Translations under genes and position numbers: made by a program
Assembly (NCBI RefSeq): GCF_947648125.1
Contig: NZ_CANSMR010000031.1
Span: 1-64,000 of the forward strand
Source of the DNA: an uncultured Bradyrhizobium sp.
Lineage (GTDB): Bacteria; Pseudomonadota; Alphaproteobacteria; Rhizobiales; Xanthobacteraceae
Direction: 5' to 3'
DNA: 64,000 bases
The notes under the pieces: model-generated
The model's database searches: none
Told to the model about the DNA's origin: nothing
Seen by the model: only the letters and a program-made list of their open reading frames with translations
Shown here: positions 18,857 through 30,139 of the stretch, one piece after another
Layout: each line of letters starts with the position of its first letter
Position numbering within the stretch: position 1 is the first letter of the stretch

Positions 18857-19156
18857 TCAGACCGTCGGCAGGACCGAGAACCGCTCCCCTGCCCGGCGCA
18901 GGTTCAGGAGATCGGAACTGCCTATTCCGGCGTGCACGGCATCGACCCGCGCAGAGAACGGACCGCGGCCACAAGCAGAGACCATGTCGGCGACGACGTC
19001 CTCGGCCCCGGCAAACACCGCCTCGACGCTGCCGTCGCGGCGGTTGCGGACCCAGCCTTCGAGGCCGCGCGAGTTCGCCTGCTCGTCGACCCAGGCGCGA
19101 TAGCCGACGCCCTGCACGCGGCCGCTGATCGTGACATGGTGGATCGCGCCGCTCAT
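18857..19156 (-). CDS. acyP: Acylphosphatase
   Basis: 99 aa. Hydrolyses carboxyl-phosphate bonds. The catalytic Arg lies in the signature GRVQGVGYRAWVDEQA and the catalytic Asn in LEGWVRNRRDGSVEAVFAG. The ATG overlaps the stop of the upstream PEP mutase/isocitrate lyase-family gene (ATGA), so the two are co-translated. It is convergent with the methyltransferase gene. Confidence 0.94.
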   Translation of the reverse strand: MSGAIHHVTISGRVQGVGYRAWVDEQANSRGLEGWVRNRRDGSVEAVFAGAEDVVADMVSACGRGPFSARVDAVHAGIGSSDLLNLRRAGERFSVLPTV

Positions 19157-20019
19157 TTCTTTAGGCCGAGGAACTCACCGCTGCGCGCCTTGGTCTCCGC
19201 CTCGCGCATCACGCGGCCGGTCAGTTCGGACGAGGCGACGCCTTTGAGATCCTTCGGCGAGGTGCCTTCGCGCAGCGCCTTCAGCGTCTCGTAGACGGCC
19301 TGGGTTGCGGCCGCGAATGGCGCGTGGCCCTGGAGCGCGATCCTGACGCGCTGGCTTGCCAGATAGTCCAGCGCGGTCATCTCCTCCGGCGCGCCGCCAA
19401 GCACGATCGGCAGCGTCGTCGCAGCCGAGAGCGCCTCGAGCTCCCCGCGCGACTTGATGCCGGTGAAGAACAGTCCGTCGACGCCGACCGCCTCATAGGC
19501 CCTGGCGCGTGCGATCGCGTCGTCGAGATCAGTGATCGACACAGCGCCGGTCCGGCCGAGAATGACAAGCGACGGATCGCTGCGGCCGTCGAGCGCGGCC
19601 TTCATCTTGCCGACGCCTTCCTCGAGCGAGATCAGCTGCGCCTTGGCCTGGCCGAACGCCTGCGGCAGCAGCGTATCCTCGATGGTGAGGCCGGCGGCGC
19701 CGGCGGCTTCCACTTCCTGAACCGTGCGACGGACATTGAGCGCGTTGCCGTAGCCGTGATCGGCATCGACCAGCACCGGCAGGGTCGACGCCCGCGACAT
19801 CCGGCGTACCTGCTCGGCGAATTCGGTCAGCGTGATCAACGCAATATCGGGATCGCCCAGCACGGCGAGTGACGCCACCGAGCCGCCGAACATGCCAAGC
19901 TCGAAGCCGAGATCCTCCGCGATCCGGATCGAGGTCGCGTCATAGACCGAGCCCGGGCGAATGCAGGTTGATCCGCTCAGAATCGATCGCAATGCTTCGC
20001 GGCGTTTGCGGAAGGCCAT
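19153..20019 (-). CDS. Isocitrate lyase/PEP mutase-superfamily enzyme, oxaloacetate decarboxylase-like
   Basis: 288 aa from the ATG at 20017-20019 (MAFRKRREALRSILSGS), preceded by GAGGAGTCCTGCC. The (beta/alpha)8 barrel carries PGSVYDATSIRIAEDLGFEL, the Mg-binding LVDADHGYGNALNVRRTV and AAGLTIEDTLLP. The lyase-specific KKCGH-type motif is absent, which fits the oxaloacetate decarboxylase (PA4872-like) branch better than isocitrate lyase. The substrate is inferred. It is the first gene of a pair with acylphosphatase. Confidence 0.85.
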   Translation of the reverse strand: MAFRKRREALRSILSGSTCIRPGSVYDATSIRIAEDLGFELGMFGGSVASLAVLGDPDIALITLTEFAEQVRRMSRASTLPVLVDADHGYGNALNVRRTVQEVEAAGAAGLTIEDTLLPQAFGQAKAQLISLEEGVGKMKAALDGRSDPSLVILGRTGAVSITDLDDAIARARAYEAVGVDGLFFTGIKSRGELEALSAATTLPIVLGGAPEEMTALDYLASQRVRIALQGHAPFAAATQAVYETLKALREGTSPKDLKGVASSELTGRVMREAETKARSGEFLGLKK

Positions 20020-20036
20020 GGCAGGACTCCTCAATT

Positions 20037-20119
20037 CGTCATTGCGAGGAGCGCAGCGACGAAGCAATCCAGACCTTCGCTGCCGCACGATGGATTGCTT
20101 CGCTGCTCTCGCAATGACG
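20037..20119. repeat. Palindromic intergenic repeat (CGTCATTGCGAG family)
   Basis: An 83-bp element with terminal inverted arms CGTCATTGCGAG (20037-20048) and CTCGCAATGACG (20108-20119) and an inner pair around GAAGCAATCC / GGATTGCTTC. I recognise this as a highly repeated Bradyrhizobium/Rhodopseudomonas element. It sits between two co-oriented genes and would form a long hairpin in mRNA. Confidence 0.85.
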
Positions 20120-20122
20120 GGT

Positions 20123-22138
<2,016 letters not shown>

Positions 22139-22306
22139 GCTCTTCTTGCTTGGGCTTTGGGCAGGATTCCTCCCCCGCGCAATCCGGCACGGGCGATTGG
22201 GCGTGACCACTCCGTGGTACAGCAAAATGCCCCGGAGGCAAATGCAGACCGGACCCGGCGCCTGGCCGGTTCTTGTCCGATTCTTGGCGGTAGCCTGAGG
22301 GGTATT

Positions 22307-22543
22307 TCAGCCCGAATAGGTCTTGAAGCGGCCGCGCGAATGCGCCTTGGCAACGGCCTTCATCAGCTCGCTGACCTCATTCTCCAGGAATTCGTTGGCC
22401 ACGATCAGCGCCCGGATGGTCGCGCGCAAATTGCCACCGCAGGCGGAAATAGCCTGATCGACAGCCGCTTCCAGCCCGTCATCGTCATCAGATTCGGGCC
22501 GTGCAGACATCATGGGGCATCCGGGATTCAGGTGGCACATCAT
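22307..22543 (-). CDS. Small acidic-N-terminal hypothetical protein
   Basis: 78 aa. An Asp-rich N-terminal segment (ESDDDDGLEAAVDQAI) is followed by helices (NLRATIRALIVANEFLENEV, ELMKAVAKAHSRGRF). TAGGAAC stands before a double ATG at 22538-22543, and an internal ATG pair at 22508-22513 is an alternative start. No family with a known function is recognised. It lies 168 bases upstream of the carboxylase gene on the same strand. Confidence 0.6.
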   Translation of the reverse strand: MMCHLNPGCPMMSARPESDDDDGLEAAVDQAISACGGNLRATIRALIVANEFLENEVSELMKAVAKAHSRGRFKTYSG

Positions 22544-22566
22544 GTTCCTATTTTGTTCTCATGAAG

Positions 22567-22689
22567 TCAATCGGATCTTTGGACGCTATCTGCTGAAGCG
22601 CCTGTCTCTTCCGCCGCCAGCGCGAGACATTGCAGCGTCCAGATGTCGGTGATGACATCGGCGATGAGGTTGATGATGAACTCGGCCAT
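22567..22689 (-). CDS. Possible 40-aa protein
   Basis: MAEFIINLIADVITDIWTLQ followed by a hydrophilic C-terminus. GAAGGGAT lies 7 bases before the ATG. The first 25 residues are amphipathic or weakly hydrophobic. It is too short to be sure and no family is recognised. Confidence 0.35.
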   Translation of the reverse strand: MAEFIINLIADVITDIWTLQCLALAAEETGASADSVQRSD

Positions 22690-22847
22690 ATCAGCATCCC
22701 TTCGATGGCAGTGTCCGGCCGTTCTACGTCGCGGAATGCCGATCGGGATGTGACGGCGCGCACGCATCTCTTGCGAACAGGCCTTGGTTGGATCGTACCT
22801 GCCTGTGCTAGAAGTCCGGCTGCCCGCCAAAGATCTGAAGTGAGAAA

Positions 22848-23645
22848 ATGCGGTTTCGCAATCCGGTCATCACGACGCTTCTCCTGACATGCCTGTCCGC
22901 AAGCCCTGTCCTGTCTGCGACGGCGGCCCCGTCTGCGACCGGTGGCCCCTCTGCCACGGCGATCGTCAAGGACGCCGGCACGGTTCAGCTCGGCAACACG
23001 GTTTATCGGCTCGACGGCATCGACGCGCCGGCGGCCGACCAGCTCTGCATCGACGAGCACGCCGACGTCTGGACCTGCGGGATTGAAGCGCGCGACCAGC
23101 TGACAAAGCTGATCGGCGGCAAACCGATTCATTGCGACGACATCGGCGTCGACCCGACTTTCAAGAAGCGCCGCCTCGGCGTCTGCAAGCTCGAGGGCGA
23201 CCCGACCAGCCTCAGCCAGGTGATGGTACAGAAGGGCTATGCCCTGAACGTCGAGACGTCGGCCACTGGCCGATTCAAGCCGGATCAAGCCACCGCCAAG
23301 GACAGTCGCGCGGGGCTGTGGAAAGGCTGCTTCGTGGCGCCGCGCGATTTTCGCCTCGGCAAGAAGGACGGCGCCCTGCTCGGCAACGCCTGCCCCACCG
23401 ACCGTGACACGCAGATCCGCAATGCGCTCTTCCCCGACGACCTGCCGATGCCGGCAAGCTGCAACATCAAGGGCAAGTACGCCGTGCGCGCCCGCGTCAC
23501 CGGCAATGTCGGCATCTATCATTTGCAGGCGTGCCGCAGTTACCCGGGCCTCGGCAATCCGGATCGCTGGTTCTGCTCCGAGGAAGACGCGCAGGCCGCC
23601 GGGTTCCGCAGGGCCTATAATTGCCGTCCGCCCAAAGGCAAATGA
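22848..23645 (+). CDS. Secreted thermonuclease (SNase-like) family protein
   Basis: 265 aa with a signal peptide (MRFRNPVITTLLLTCLSASP, cleavage near VLSA-TAA) and an SNase-like OB-fold: VQLGNTVYRLDGIDAPAADQ, CGIEARDQLTKLIGGKPIHC, TFKKRRLGVCKLEG and QVMVQKGYALN. The C-terminal part has a cysteine-containing extension (YHLQACRSYPGLGNPDRWFC). The usual catalytic Glu of staphylococcal nuclease is not obvious, so nuclease activity is uncertain. The ATG is preceded by AGTGAGAAA. Confidence 0.8.
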   Translation: MRFRNPVITTLLLTCLSASPVLSATAAPSATGGPSATAIVKDAGTVQLGNTVYRLDGIDAPAADQLCIDEHADVWTCGIEARDQLTKLIGGKPIHCDDIGVDPTFKKRRLGVCKLEGDPTSLSQVMVQKGYALNVETSATGRFKPDQATAKDSRAGLWKGCFVAPRDFRLGKKDGALLGNACPTDRDTQIRNALFPDDLPMPASCNIKGKYAVRARVTGNVGIYHLQACRSYPGLGNPDRWFCSEEDAQAAGFRRAYNCRPPKGK

Positions 23646-23736
23646 GGGGCAAGTGACGGGCAAGTGATCGCCGCAAATCGCGCTGGAAAAACCGCCGCTT
23701 CCTGTGTGAAACTGCGCCAAGAGGTTGCCGGCGCGT

Positions 23737-26205
23737 ATGACCCCACCCGATCCCGCTGATGTGCTTCCCGAAGCTGCGGCAGCCGAACGGCTGCGGCAGC
23801 ACCTTGAGGAGATCGCGCGCGAACGCGATCGGGCCCATCGCGAGCTTCAGGAGCGCGAGGCCGAGCTGGCCCGGATCCAGCGCATCGCGCGGGTCGGCGG
23901 GCTCGAGATCGATTTCCGCGACGGCGTGCGCAACCGCCGCTCTCCCGAATATCTGCTGGTGCACGGCCTGCCGCCCGAGGAGACCAACGAGACCTATGAG
24001 AACTGGGTCGCGCGCATCCACCCCGACGATCGCGAACGAACCATCAGCCACCTGTTCGGCGTGCTCAAGGCCGGCGGCGAGGATTACACCGCCGAGTACC
24101 GCATCATCCGCCCGAACGACGGCGAGAGCCGCTGGATCCGTGTCGTCGCCAAGATCGACCGCGACCGCAACGGCCGTGCGCTGCGGCTGGTCGGCGCCGA
24201 TCTCGACGTCACCGACCAGATGCTGGCGCAGGAAACCCTGCGCGAGAGCGAGGAGCGCTTCCGCCTGATAGCCGACAGCGCGCCGGTGCCGATCTGGGTG
24301 ACCAAGCTTGACCGCACCCGCTCCTTCGCCAACCAGGCCTATCTGGATTTCCTCGGCCTGCCGTTCGAGGAAGCGGTCGTGTTCGACTGGCGCAAGGCAC
24401 TGCATCCGGATGATCTGCCGAACATCCTGCAGGAGCAGATCACCGGCGAATTGTCGCTCAAGCCATTCGTGCTCGAGGCACGCTATAAGAATGCCGCCGG
24501 CGATTGGCGCTGGCTGCGCTCGGAATCGCAACCGCGCTGGGACCCGAACGGCAAGCATATCGGCTTCATCGGCGTCGCCCATGACATCACGGCGGCGAAG
24601 GAAGCCGAGATCGAGCTGCGCAAGCTCAACGAGTCGCTGGAACGGCGCATCCTGGAGCGCACCGCACAGCTCGAATCCCGCGAAGCGCAGACGCGCGCGA
24701 TCCTGGAAACCAGCCATCAATATCAGATGCTGCTCAACCGGGATGGCGATCTGCTCTACACCAACCAGACCGCGCTGGCCGGCATCCGCGCCGAGGCCAC
24801 CGACGTCGTCGGCAAGCCGTTCTGGGACACGCCATGGTTCACTGCTACCGACGGCATGCCGCGCCTGATCCAGAATGCCTTTGCGACCGCGATGCGCGGC
24901 GAAGAGGTCAAAATCGAGCTGCGGCTGCAGCTGCCGATCGGCGAGCGCTATTTCGATTTCGCGATGCGCCCGCTGCAGGACCAGCACGGCATGATCGTCG
25001 GCGCAGTGCCGGAGGCCGTCGACATCACCGAGCGGCGGCGCGGCGAAGAAGCCTTGCGGCAATCGCAGAAGATGGAAGCGGTCGGCCAGCTCACCGGCGG
25101 CGTCGCGCACGACTTCAACAATCTGCTCACCATCATCCGCTCCGCGACCGACTTCCTGCGCCGCCGCGAGCTGCCGGATGAGCGGCGACGCCGCTATATC
25201 GACGCGATCTCCGAGACTGTCGAGCGCGCCTCCAAGCTCACCGCACAGCTCCTGGCGTTCGCGCGCAGGCAACCGCTCAATCCCGAAGTGTTCAATGTCG
25301 GAACGCAGGTCGACAGCGTGGCGCAGCTGATCCGCCCGCTGGTCGGCGCCCGGATCCATATCGAGGTCAGGATCGAGGATCCCGACTGCTTTGCGATCGC
25401 CGACATCGGCCAGTTCGAGACCGCGATGATCAACCTTGCGGTCAATGGCCGTGATGCCATGAGCGGCGAAGGCCAGCTGACGATCGGCGTCAGGAAGGTC
25501 AAGCACATCCCTGCCCTGCGCGCCCAGGCCTCGCGCAGCGGCGATTTCGTGACGGTCTCGATCCAGGATACCGGCACCGGCATCTCGCCGGAAAATCTCG
25601 ACGCGATTTTCGAACCGTTCTTCACGACCAAGGAGGTCGGCAAGGGAACGGGCCTCGGGCTGAGCCAGGCCTTCGGCTTCGTCAAGCAATCCGACGGCGA
25701 TATCGAGGTGACCTCTACGCCGGGGCACGGCGCGACCTTCACCATCTATCTGCCGCAGGCGATGCGCCCGGCGGACGCCAAAGTCGCGGCCAACGCGGGC
25801 ATCGAGCAGGCCTCGATCGGCCGCGGCTATCGCGTCCTCGTGGTCGAGGACAACGACGATGTCGGCCAGTTCTCCACCGAGCTGCTCGAGGATCTCGGCT
25901 ATTCGGTCAAGCGCGCGGCCAATGCCAACGCAGCGCTGTCGATCCTCTCCGAGAACGAGTTCGCCGCCGACCTCGTGTTCTCCGACGTGATCATGCCCGG
26001 CATGAACGGGGTCGAGCTCGCCGGCGTGATCCGCGATCGCTTTCCCGGCCTGCCGGTGGTGCTGACCAGCGGCTACAGCAACGTGCTCGCCGAAAACGCG
26101 CACAGCGGCTTCGAGCTGATCCAGAAACCCTATTCGGTCGAGGCGCTGTCGCGCACGCTCCGCAAGGCGATCGCCGAGCAGCGGGCGACCGCCTCAAAGC
26201 CCTGA
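23737..26205 (+). CDS. Soluble hybrid histidine kinase with three PAS domains and a receiver
   Basis: 822 aa from the ATG at 23737; a TTG 12 bases upstream is also in frame. An N-terminal coiled coil (RLRQHLEEIARERDRAHREL) is followed by PAS domains near 40-150, 165-285 and 320-430. The HisKA segment has phospho-acceptor His458 in GQLTGGVAHDFNNLL. The HATPase has NLAVNGRDAM, DTGTGISPENL and GTGLGLSQAFG. The receiver carries Asp750 in FSDVIMPGMNGVEL. No transmembrane helix is present, so it senses a cytosolic signal. The architecture resembles CckA-like or blue-light kinases, but no LOV cysteine motif is seen. Confidence 0.92.
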   Translation: MTPPDPADVLPEAAAAERLRQHLEEIARERDRAHRELQEREAELARIQRIARVGGLEIDFRDGVRNRRSPEYLLVHGLPPEETNETYENWVARIHPDDRERTISHLFGVLKAGGEDYTAEYRIIRPNDGESRWIRVVAKIDRDRNGRALRLVGADLDVTDQMLAQETLRESEERFRLIADSAPVPIWVTKLDRTRSFANQAYLDFLGLPFEEAVVFDWRKALHPDDLPNILQEQITGELSLKPFVLEARYKNAAGDWRWLRSESQPRWDPNGKHIGFIGVAHDITAAKEAEIELRKLNESLERRILERTAQLESREAQTRAILETSHQYQMLLNRDGDLLYTNQTALAGIRAEATDVVGKPFWDTPWFTATDGMPRLIQNAFATAMRGEEVKIELRLQLPIGERYFDFAMRPLQDQHGMIVGAVPEAVDITERRRGEEALRQSQKMEAVGQLTGGVAHDFNNLLTIIRSATDFLRRRELPDERRRRYIDAISETVERASKLTAQLLAFARRQPLNPEVFNVGTQVDSVAQLIRPLVGARIHIEVRIEDPDCFAIADIGQFETAMINLAVNGRDAMSGEGQLTIGVRKVKHIPALRAQASRSGDFVTVSIQDTGTGISPENLDAIFEPFFTTKEVGKGTGLGLSQAFGFVKQSDGDIEVTSTPGHGATFTIYLPQAMRPADAKVAANAGIEQASIGRGYRVLVVEDNDDVGQFSTELLEDLGYSVKRAANANAALSILSENEFAADLVFSDVIMPGMNGVELAGVIRDRFPGLPVVLTSGYSNVLAENAHSGFELIQKPYSVEALSRTLRKAIAEQRATASKP

Positions 26206-26224
26206 TCCCCCCACAGGCCGCGAG

Positions 26225-26521
26225 CTACTCGATCACGACATGCGCGACGCCGAGCTGAAGGATGCCGAGCGCACGGGCCGCCGTAGTCGAGACATCGATG
26301 ATCCGCCCGCGAATGAACGGTCCGCGGTCGTTGACCCGGCAGCGGATCGATTTCCCGTGATAGGACACGGTGACCATGCTGCCGAATGGCCGCTTGCGAT
26401 GCGCGCAGGTCATCTCGCCGCTCCTGCCGATGCCATGATAATAGGACGCAAGGCCACTCTCTGCGTTCGCCATGCACGAGGTAAACAGCAGCATGGCCGC
26501 GGACGTTACTGCGGTCTTCAT
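26225..26521 (-). CDS. Short RlpA-like double-psi beta-barrel protein
   Basis: 98 aa from MKTAVTSAAMLLFTSCMANA, a signal peptide whose Cys could form a lipobox-like site. The mature domain has GLASYYHGIGRSGEMTCAHR, LPFG-like RPFGSMVTVSYHG, RCRVNDRGPFIRGRIIDVS and AARALGILQLGVAHVVIE, the RlpA/DPBB signature. RlpA acts on septal peptidoglycan. This copy lacks an SPOR domain. It is convergent with the histidine kinase gene. Confidence 0.88.
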   Translation of the reverse strand: MKTAVTSAAMLLFTSCMANAESGLASYYHGIGRSGEMTCAHRKRPFGSMVTVSYHGKSIRCRVNDRGPFIRGRIIDVSTTAARALGILQLGVAHVVIE

Positions 26522-26628
26522 CGATTGCCTGCCGGTCGAGCCCCGCAATGGAACGCGGTTCCACGGTTTCGGTTCCGCGCCCGAGACGTCGGCAGGTCGA
26601 TTTTTTGGAACTTTTCAGCGAGAGCCGC

Positions 26629-29340
26629 TCAGGCGGCGTCCTCGACGCTGTCGGCCGCGAGCAGGGTCCGCAGGTCCTGCGCCGGAACCGGCTTGCTGAA
26701 CAGATAGCCCTGCATCTGTGTGCAGCCCAGCATCTGCACGGTATCGCGCTGCTGATCGGTCTCGACGCCCTCGGCTGTCGTGATCATGTTGCGGTCCGCC
26801 GCGATCGAGACCACCGCGCGAATGATCGAGGCCGAGCCGCTGTTGCGGGTCACTTCCTTGACGAAGCTGCGGTCGATCTTGATCTTGTCGAACGGGAAGC
26901 GCTGCAGATATTGCAGCGACGAGTAGCCGGTGCCGAAATCGTCGAGCGCGATGTGGACACCGAGCGCGCGCAGCTGGCCGAGCGTGACCAGCGCCGCATC
27001 GTCGTCGGCGATCAGCACCGCCTCGGTGATCTCGAGCTCGAGCCTGCGCGGGTCGAGCCCGCTCTCGGCAAGCGCGCTCGCAACCTTCAGCGCCAGCGTC
27101 TCCGACTTGAACTGGATCGGCGAGACGTTGACCGCAAGGCGCACATGCGCCGGCCAGGCCGCCGCCTCGATGCAGGCGGTGCGCAACACCCACTGCCCGA
27201 TCTCCTCGATCAGCCCGGTCTCCTCGGCGACCGGGATGAACTCAGCCGGCGAGATCATGCCGCGCACCGGATGGCGCCAGCGCAGCAGCGCCTCGCAGCC
27301 GGTCACCTCGTCGCTGCGCAGGTCGACCAGCGGCTGATAGTGCAGCTCGAAGCGGTCCTCCGCCAACGCACTACGCAGATCGGCCTCCAGCGCGCGGCGC
27401 AGATTGGCCTGCCTCTCCATCGCCGGATCGAAGAAGCGGTAGGTCCTGCGGCCGGCGGCCTTGGCCGCGTACATGGCGAGGTCGGCGCATTTGAGCAGGC
27501 CGAACAGGTCGGACCCGTGACGCGGGGCGATCGCAATGCCGATGCTGGCGTCGCTCGACAGCCAATGACCGTGGCAGTCGAACGGCGTACGCAGCGACTG
27601 ATAGACGCGCGCGACCAGATCGCTGACGTCGTCGTCCGACATGATGTCATGCTGGACGATCGCGAACTCGTCGCCACCGAGGCGCGCGATGAAGTCGTTC
27701 GATCCGACCGACTGGCGCAGCTTCTCGGCCACGCGCCGCAGGAATTCATCGCCGATCGGATGACCCAGCGTGTCGTTGATTCGCTTGAACTCGTCGATAT
27801 CGATGTAATGGATCGCGAACTCGCGGACGGTCGCCTCGCGCAACAATTCTTCCGCGTGACGCTGGAACAGCGTCCGGTTCGGCAGATTGGTCAGGGCATC
27901 GTAATGCGCGAGATACTCGATCTGCGCCTGCGCACGCCGCCCGTCGGTGACGTCCTCGAGCGTGGTAGCCCAGCCGCCGTCAGGCGCACGCTTGTAGATC
28001 AGGCGGATGCTGCGGCCGTCGGGCGTCATGATCACCGAGTCCCGGATTTCATCACCCCTGGGATTGGTGAACCGCGCACAATATTCATCGAGATCGCCGA
28101 CGAATGAACCGAGCGCCTGGCGATGCAGGATCAGGTCGCGCAGATGGCATCCGGGCTTGGCGACATCGGGCGACAGGCCGAACATGTCGATGTATCGCTG
28201 GTTGCAGATCACGAGCCGCGCCGAGGCATCGAACAGCAGGAGCCCCTGCGTCATGGTGTTGATCGCGGTGTCGAGATGCTGGCTCTTCTCGGACAGCCGG
28301 CGCTGTACCGCATCGTGCTGCCGCTGCAACTGGCGGACGATCAGGAAGATCGTCATGACGACAATGAGCACCGCCAGCACAGCGGCGCAGAACTGCAGCT
28401 TGGTCTGGGCGCGCCAGTCCTCCAGCGCGCTGGAGGTCCTCGTGGTTGCAAGGATCAGGATCGGAAAATGCGACAGTGACCTGACCGCGCCGACATTCTC
28501 CTCGCCCGAGGCGCCGACGAACCGTCCCGACAGATTGCCGCCAAGACTGATGACCTTCCGGAACAGCGGCTGGTCGACGATGTTGCGGCCAACCACGCCG
28601 GCATCCTGCGGATAACGCGCGATGATCGTGCCGTCGCGATGGATCATCGAAATCACGGTGTCGCCGTTCAGCGCCAGCGAGGCCACGAAATCCTCGAAAT
28701 GGCTGGGCTCGACGCCGCGGCTCGCGAAGCCGATGATCTCGCCGTTGCGCCCAGTGATCTTGCGCGCAAAGATCGTGGTCCAGTTGCCGGTCACCTTGCT
28801 CATCGCGGGTTCGACGATCACCGGCGACGTCGGACGTCCCGAGGTGAACTCCTGGAAATAGCGCCGTTCGGCGATGCTGACGTCGGGCACCGGCCACATC
28901 TCGGACGAGTTGATCAGCCATCCCTTGGCATTGAACAGATTGAGCCCGCCGACATGCGGCAGCGCGGCCAGCCGCGTGCGCAGCATCTCGTGCGCGCTCA
29001 GGAGCGACATGTTCTTTTCGAACTGATCGGCGGTCTCGACCTGCTCCGACCGCAGATAGTTCACGATGTCGTCGTGGACATGCTGGAGGTCGCTGAGCTG
29101 CTGGTCGAAGTGCCGCGACAGCAGCAGCGCGGTGTTGTTGAGCTCGCGTTCGGACATCTCCAGCGCGCGCTCGCGAAACTGCAGCGCGAGGTAACCGGTG
29201 CCAAGCGTGATGGCGAGCACCAGCAGCGCGGCGCTCAGGACGAGCCACTGAATGGCGCCCATCCTGGTGGCGCGCAACACACCTTTGATCGACAGCCGCC
29301 GGTGCTCAGGCTTCACGCTGTTCGTTGACACAACCGACAT
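26629..29340 (-). CDS. Membrane c-di-GMP enzyme: dCache-like sensor, PAS, GGDEF and EAL
   Basis: 903 aa. TM1 is IQWLVLSAALLVLAITLGTG, a periplasmic sensor of roughly 270 residues follows, and TM2 is FCAAVLAVLIVVMTIFLIV. The PAS domain (HLDTAINTMTQGLLLFDASA) is in the cytoplasm. The diguanylate cyclase motif GGDEF starts at residue 555 and the phosphodiesterase motif EAL at 683-685 (GCEALLRWRHP), with DDFGTGYSSLQYL also intact. Both active sites look conserved, so it could make or degrade c-di-GMP. AGGAAA precedes the ATG. Confidence 0.93.
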   Translation of the reverse strand: MSVVSTNSVKPEHRRLSIKGVLRATRMGAIQWLVLSAALLVLAITLGTGYLALQFRERALEMSERELNNTALLLSRHFDQQLSDLQHVHDDIVNYLRSEQVETADQFEKNMSLLSAHEMLRTRLAALPHVGGLNLFNAKGWLINSSEMWPVPDVSIAERRYFQEFTSGRPTSPVIVEPAMSKVTGNWTTIFARKITGRNGEIIGFASRGVEPSHFEDFVASLALNGDTVISMIHRDGTIIARYPQDAGVVGRNIVDQPLFRKVISLGGNLSGRFVGASGEENVGAVRSLSHFPILILATTRTSSALEDWRAQTKLQFCAAVLAVLIVVMTIFLIVRQLQRQHDAVQRRLSEKSQHLDTAINTMTQGLLLFDASARLVICNQRYIDMFGLSPDVAKPGCHLRDLILHRQALGSFVGDLDEYCARFTNPRGDEIRDSVIMTPDGRSIRLIYKRAPDGGWATTLEDVTDGRRAQAQIEYLAHYDALTNLPNRTLFQRHAEELLREATVREFAIHYIDIDEFKRINDTLGHPIGDEFLRRVAEKLRQSVGSNDFIARLGGDEFAIVQHDIMSDDDVSDLVARVYQSLRTPFDCHGHWLSSDASIGIAIAPRHGSDLFGLLKCADLAMYAAKAAGRRTYRFFDPAMERQANLRRALEADLRSALAEDRFELHYQPLVDLRSDEVTGCEALLRWRHPVRGMISPAEFIPVAEETGLIEEIGQWVLRTACIEAAAWPAHVRLAVNVSPIQFKSETLALKVASALAESGLDPRRLELEITEAVLIADDDAALVTLGQLRALGVHIALDDFGTGYSSLQYLQRFPFDKIKIDRSFVKEVTRNSGSASIIRAVVSIAADRNMITTAEGVETDQQRDTVQMLGCTQMQGYLFSKPVPAQDLRTLLAADSVEDAA

Positions 29341-29472
29341 TTTCCTGCCCCTGCGGGTGCCCTTCTACGGGAACACAACCCAAGGGGTCGTTAGGAAAAT
29401 CAGTTATCGGACTGTTAAGGTGGATGAGTAGCTGAGCGCGATCAGCACGGGCATCCTCAGGACGCGACCGCA

Positions 29473-29991
29473 TCAGGCGGCCCCGTTCGCCTCCTTCAGG
29501 CTGCATTCGATCAACGCGCCCTCAATGCTGAATTTCGAGAATGGAGAGAACGGCGTCGCGGCCTTGAGCGCGGCGAAGAATTGCGAGTCGCCCGGACTCT
29601 TGAGGAGAAAACGGATGTGGCTGGCCGCCAGCGCATCACGCGACAGCCAGACGACGCCGGAGAACAGCGCCACGAGCATCTGTGCGTAATCGCTGACATC
29701 GGCGAGGCCGAGATCGTAGATCGGAGACACATTGATGAACCGCGCGCTGAGAGCCGGCGACGTATATCGGCTCATCAGGAGACGCCTGACCTGGCAGACC
29801 GCGTGGACCCGTTCGCCGTCGGTCAGGTGATACAGCCCCTGACTGTCGCCTTCCCTGGCGGTCAGCGCTTCAAAGGCTCCGATGCCGCCAAAGGTGGCAA
29901 AATCCTCTCCGACGCCTTCAGCGTCCTTCTTCCATTGTGCCTTGATGAGACGCCAGGACCGCTCAGGATCCTTGATTGGCAAAAGCCGCAT
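29473..29991 (-). CDS. Conserved hypothetical protein
   Basis: 172 aa, no signal peptide or membrane helix. Sequence features are WRLIKAQWKKDAEGVGEDFA, GLYHLTDGERVHAVCQVRRL, INVSPIYDLGLADVSDYAQM, LSRDALAASHIRFLLKSPGD and SKFSIEGALIECSL. The ending resembles stress-induced or SpoIIAA-like small domains, but I cannot name a family. It lies 132 bases upstream of the GGDEF-EAL gene on the same strand, so it could be co-transcribed and act in the same pathway. Confidence 0.7.
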   Translation of the reverse strand: MRLLPIKDPERSWRLIKAQWKKDAEGVGEDFATFGGIGAFEALTAREGDSQGLYHLTDGERVHAVCQVRRLLMSRYTSPALSARFINVSPIYDLGLADVSDYAQMLVALFSGVVWLSRDALAASHIRFLLKSPGDSQFFAALKAATPFSPFSKFSIEGALIECSLKEANGAA

Positions 29992-30139
29992 GGTTAAGGG
30001 GCTGTTAGCACGGAGGGGAGTCGTCGCTGGGATAATATGTCGCAGGCATTAAGCCTTTGCTTACAGCGGTAGCCGGCTGCGCCGACATGGCGACTGCCCT
30101 GGCCGCGTCTCGGCGCGAGCCTGCGCAATCGCCCTTAGC

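Noticed and set aside
23497-26103. An 868-codon open frame antisense to the histidine kinase
   Set aside because: The kinase on the plus strand has all catalytic motifs; the antisense product is Asp/Arg/Gly-rich without a family, typical of high-GC shadow frames.
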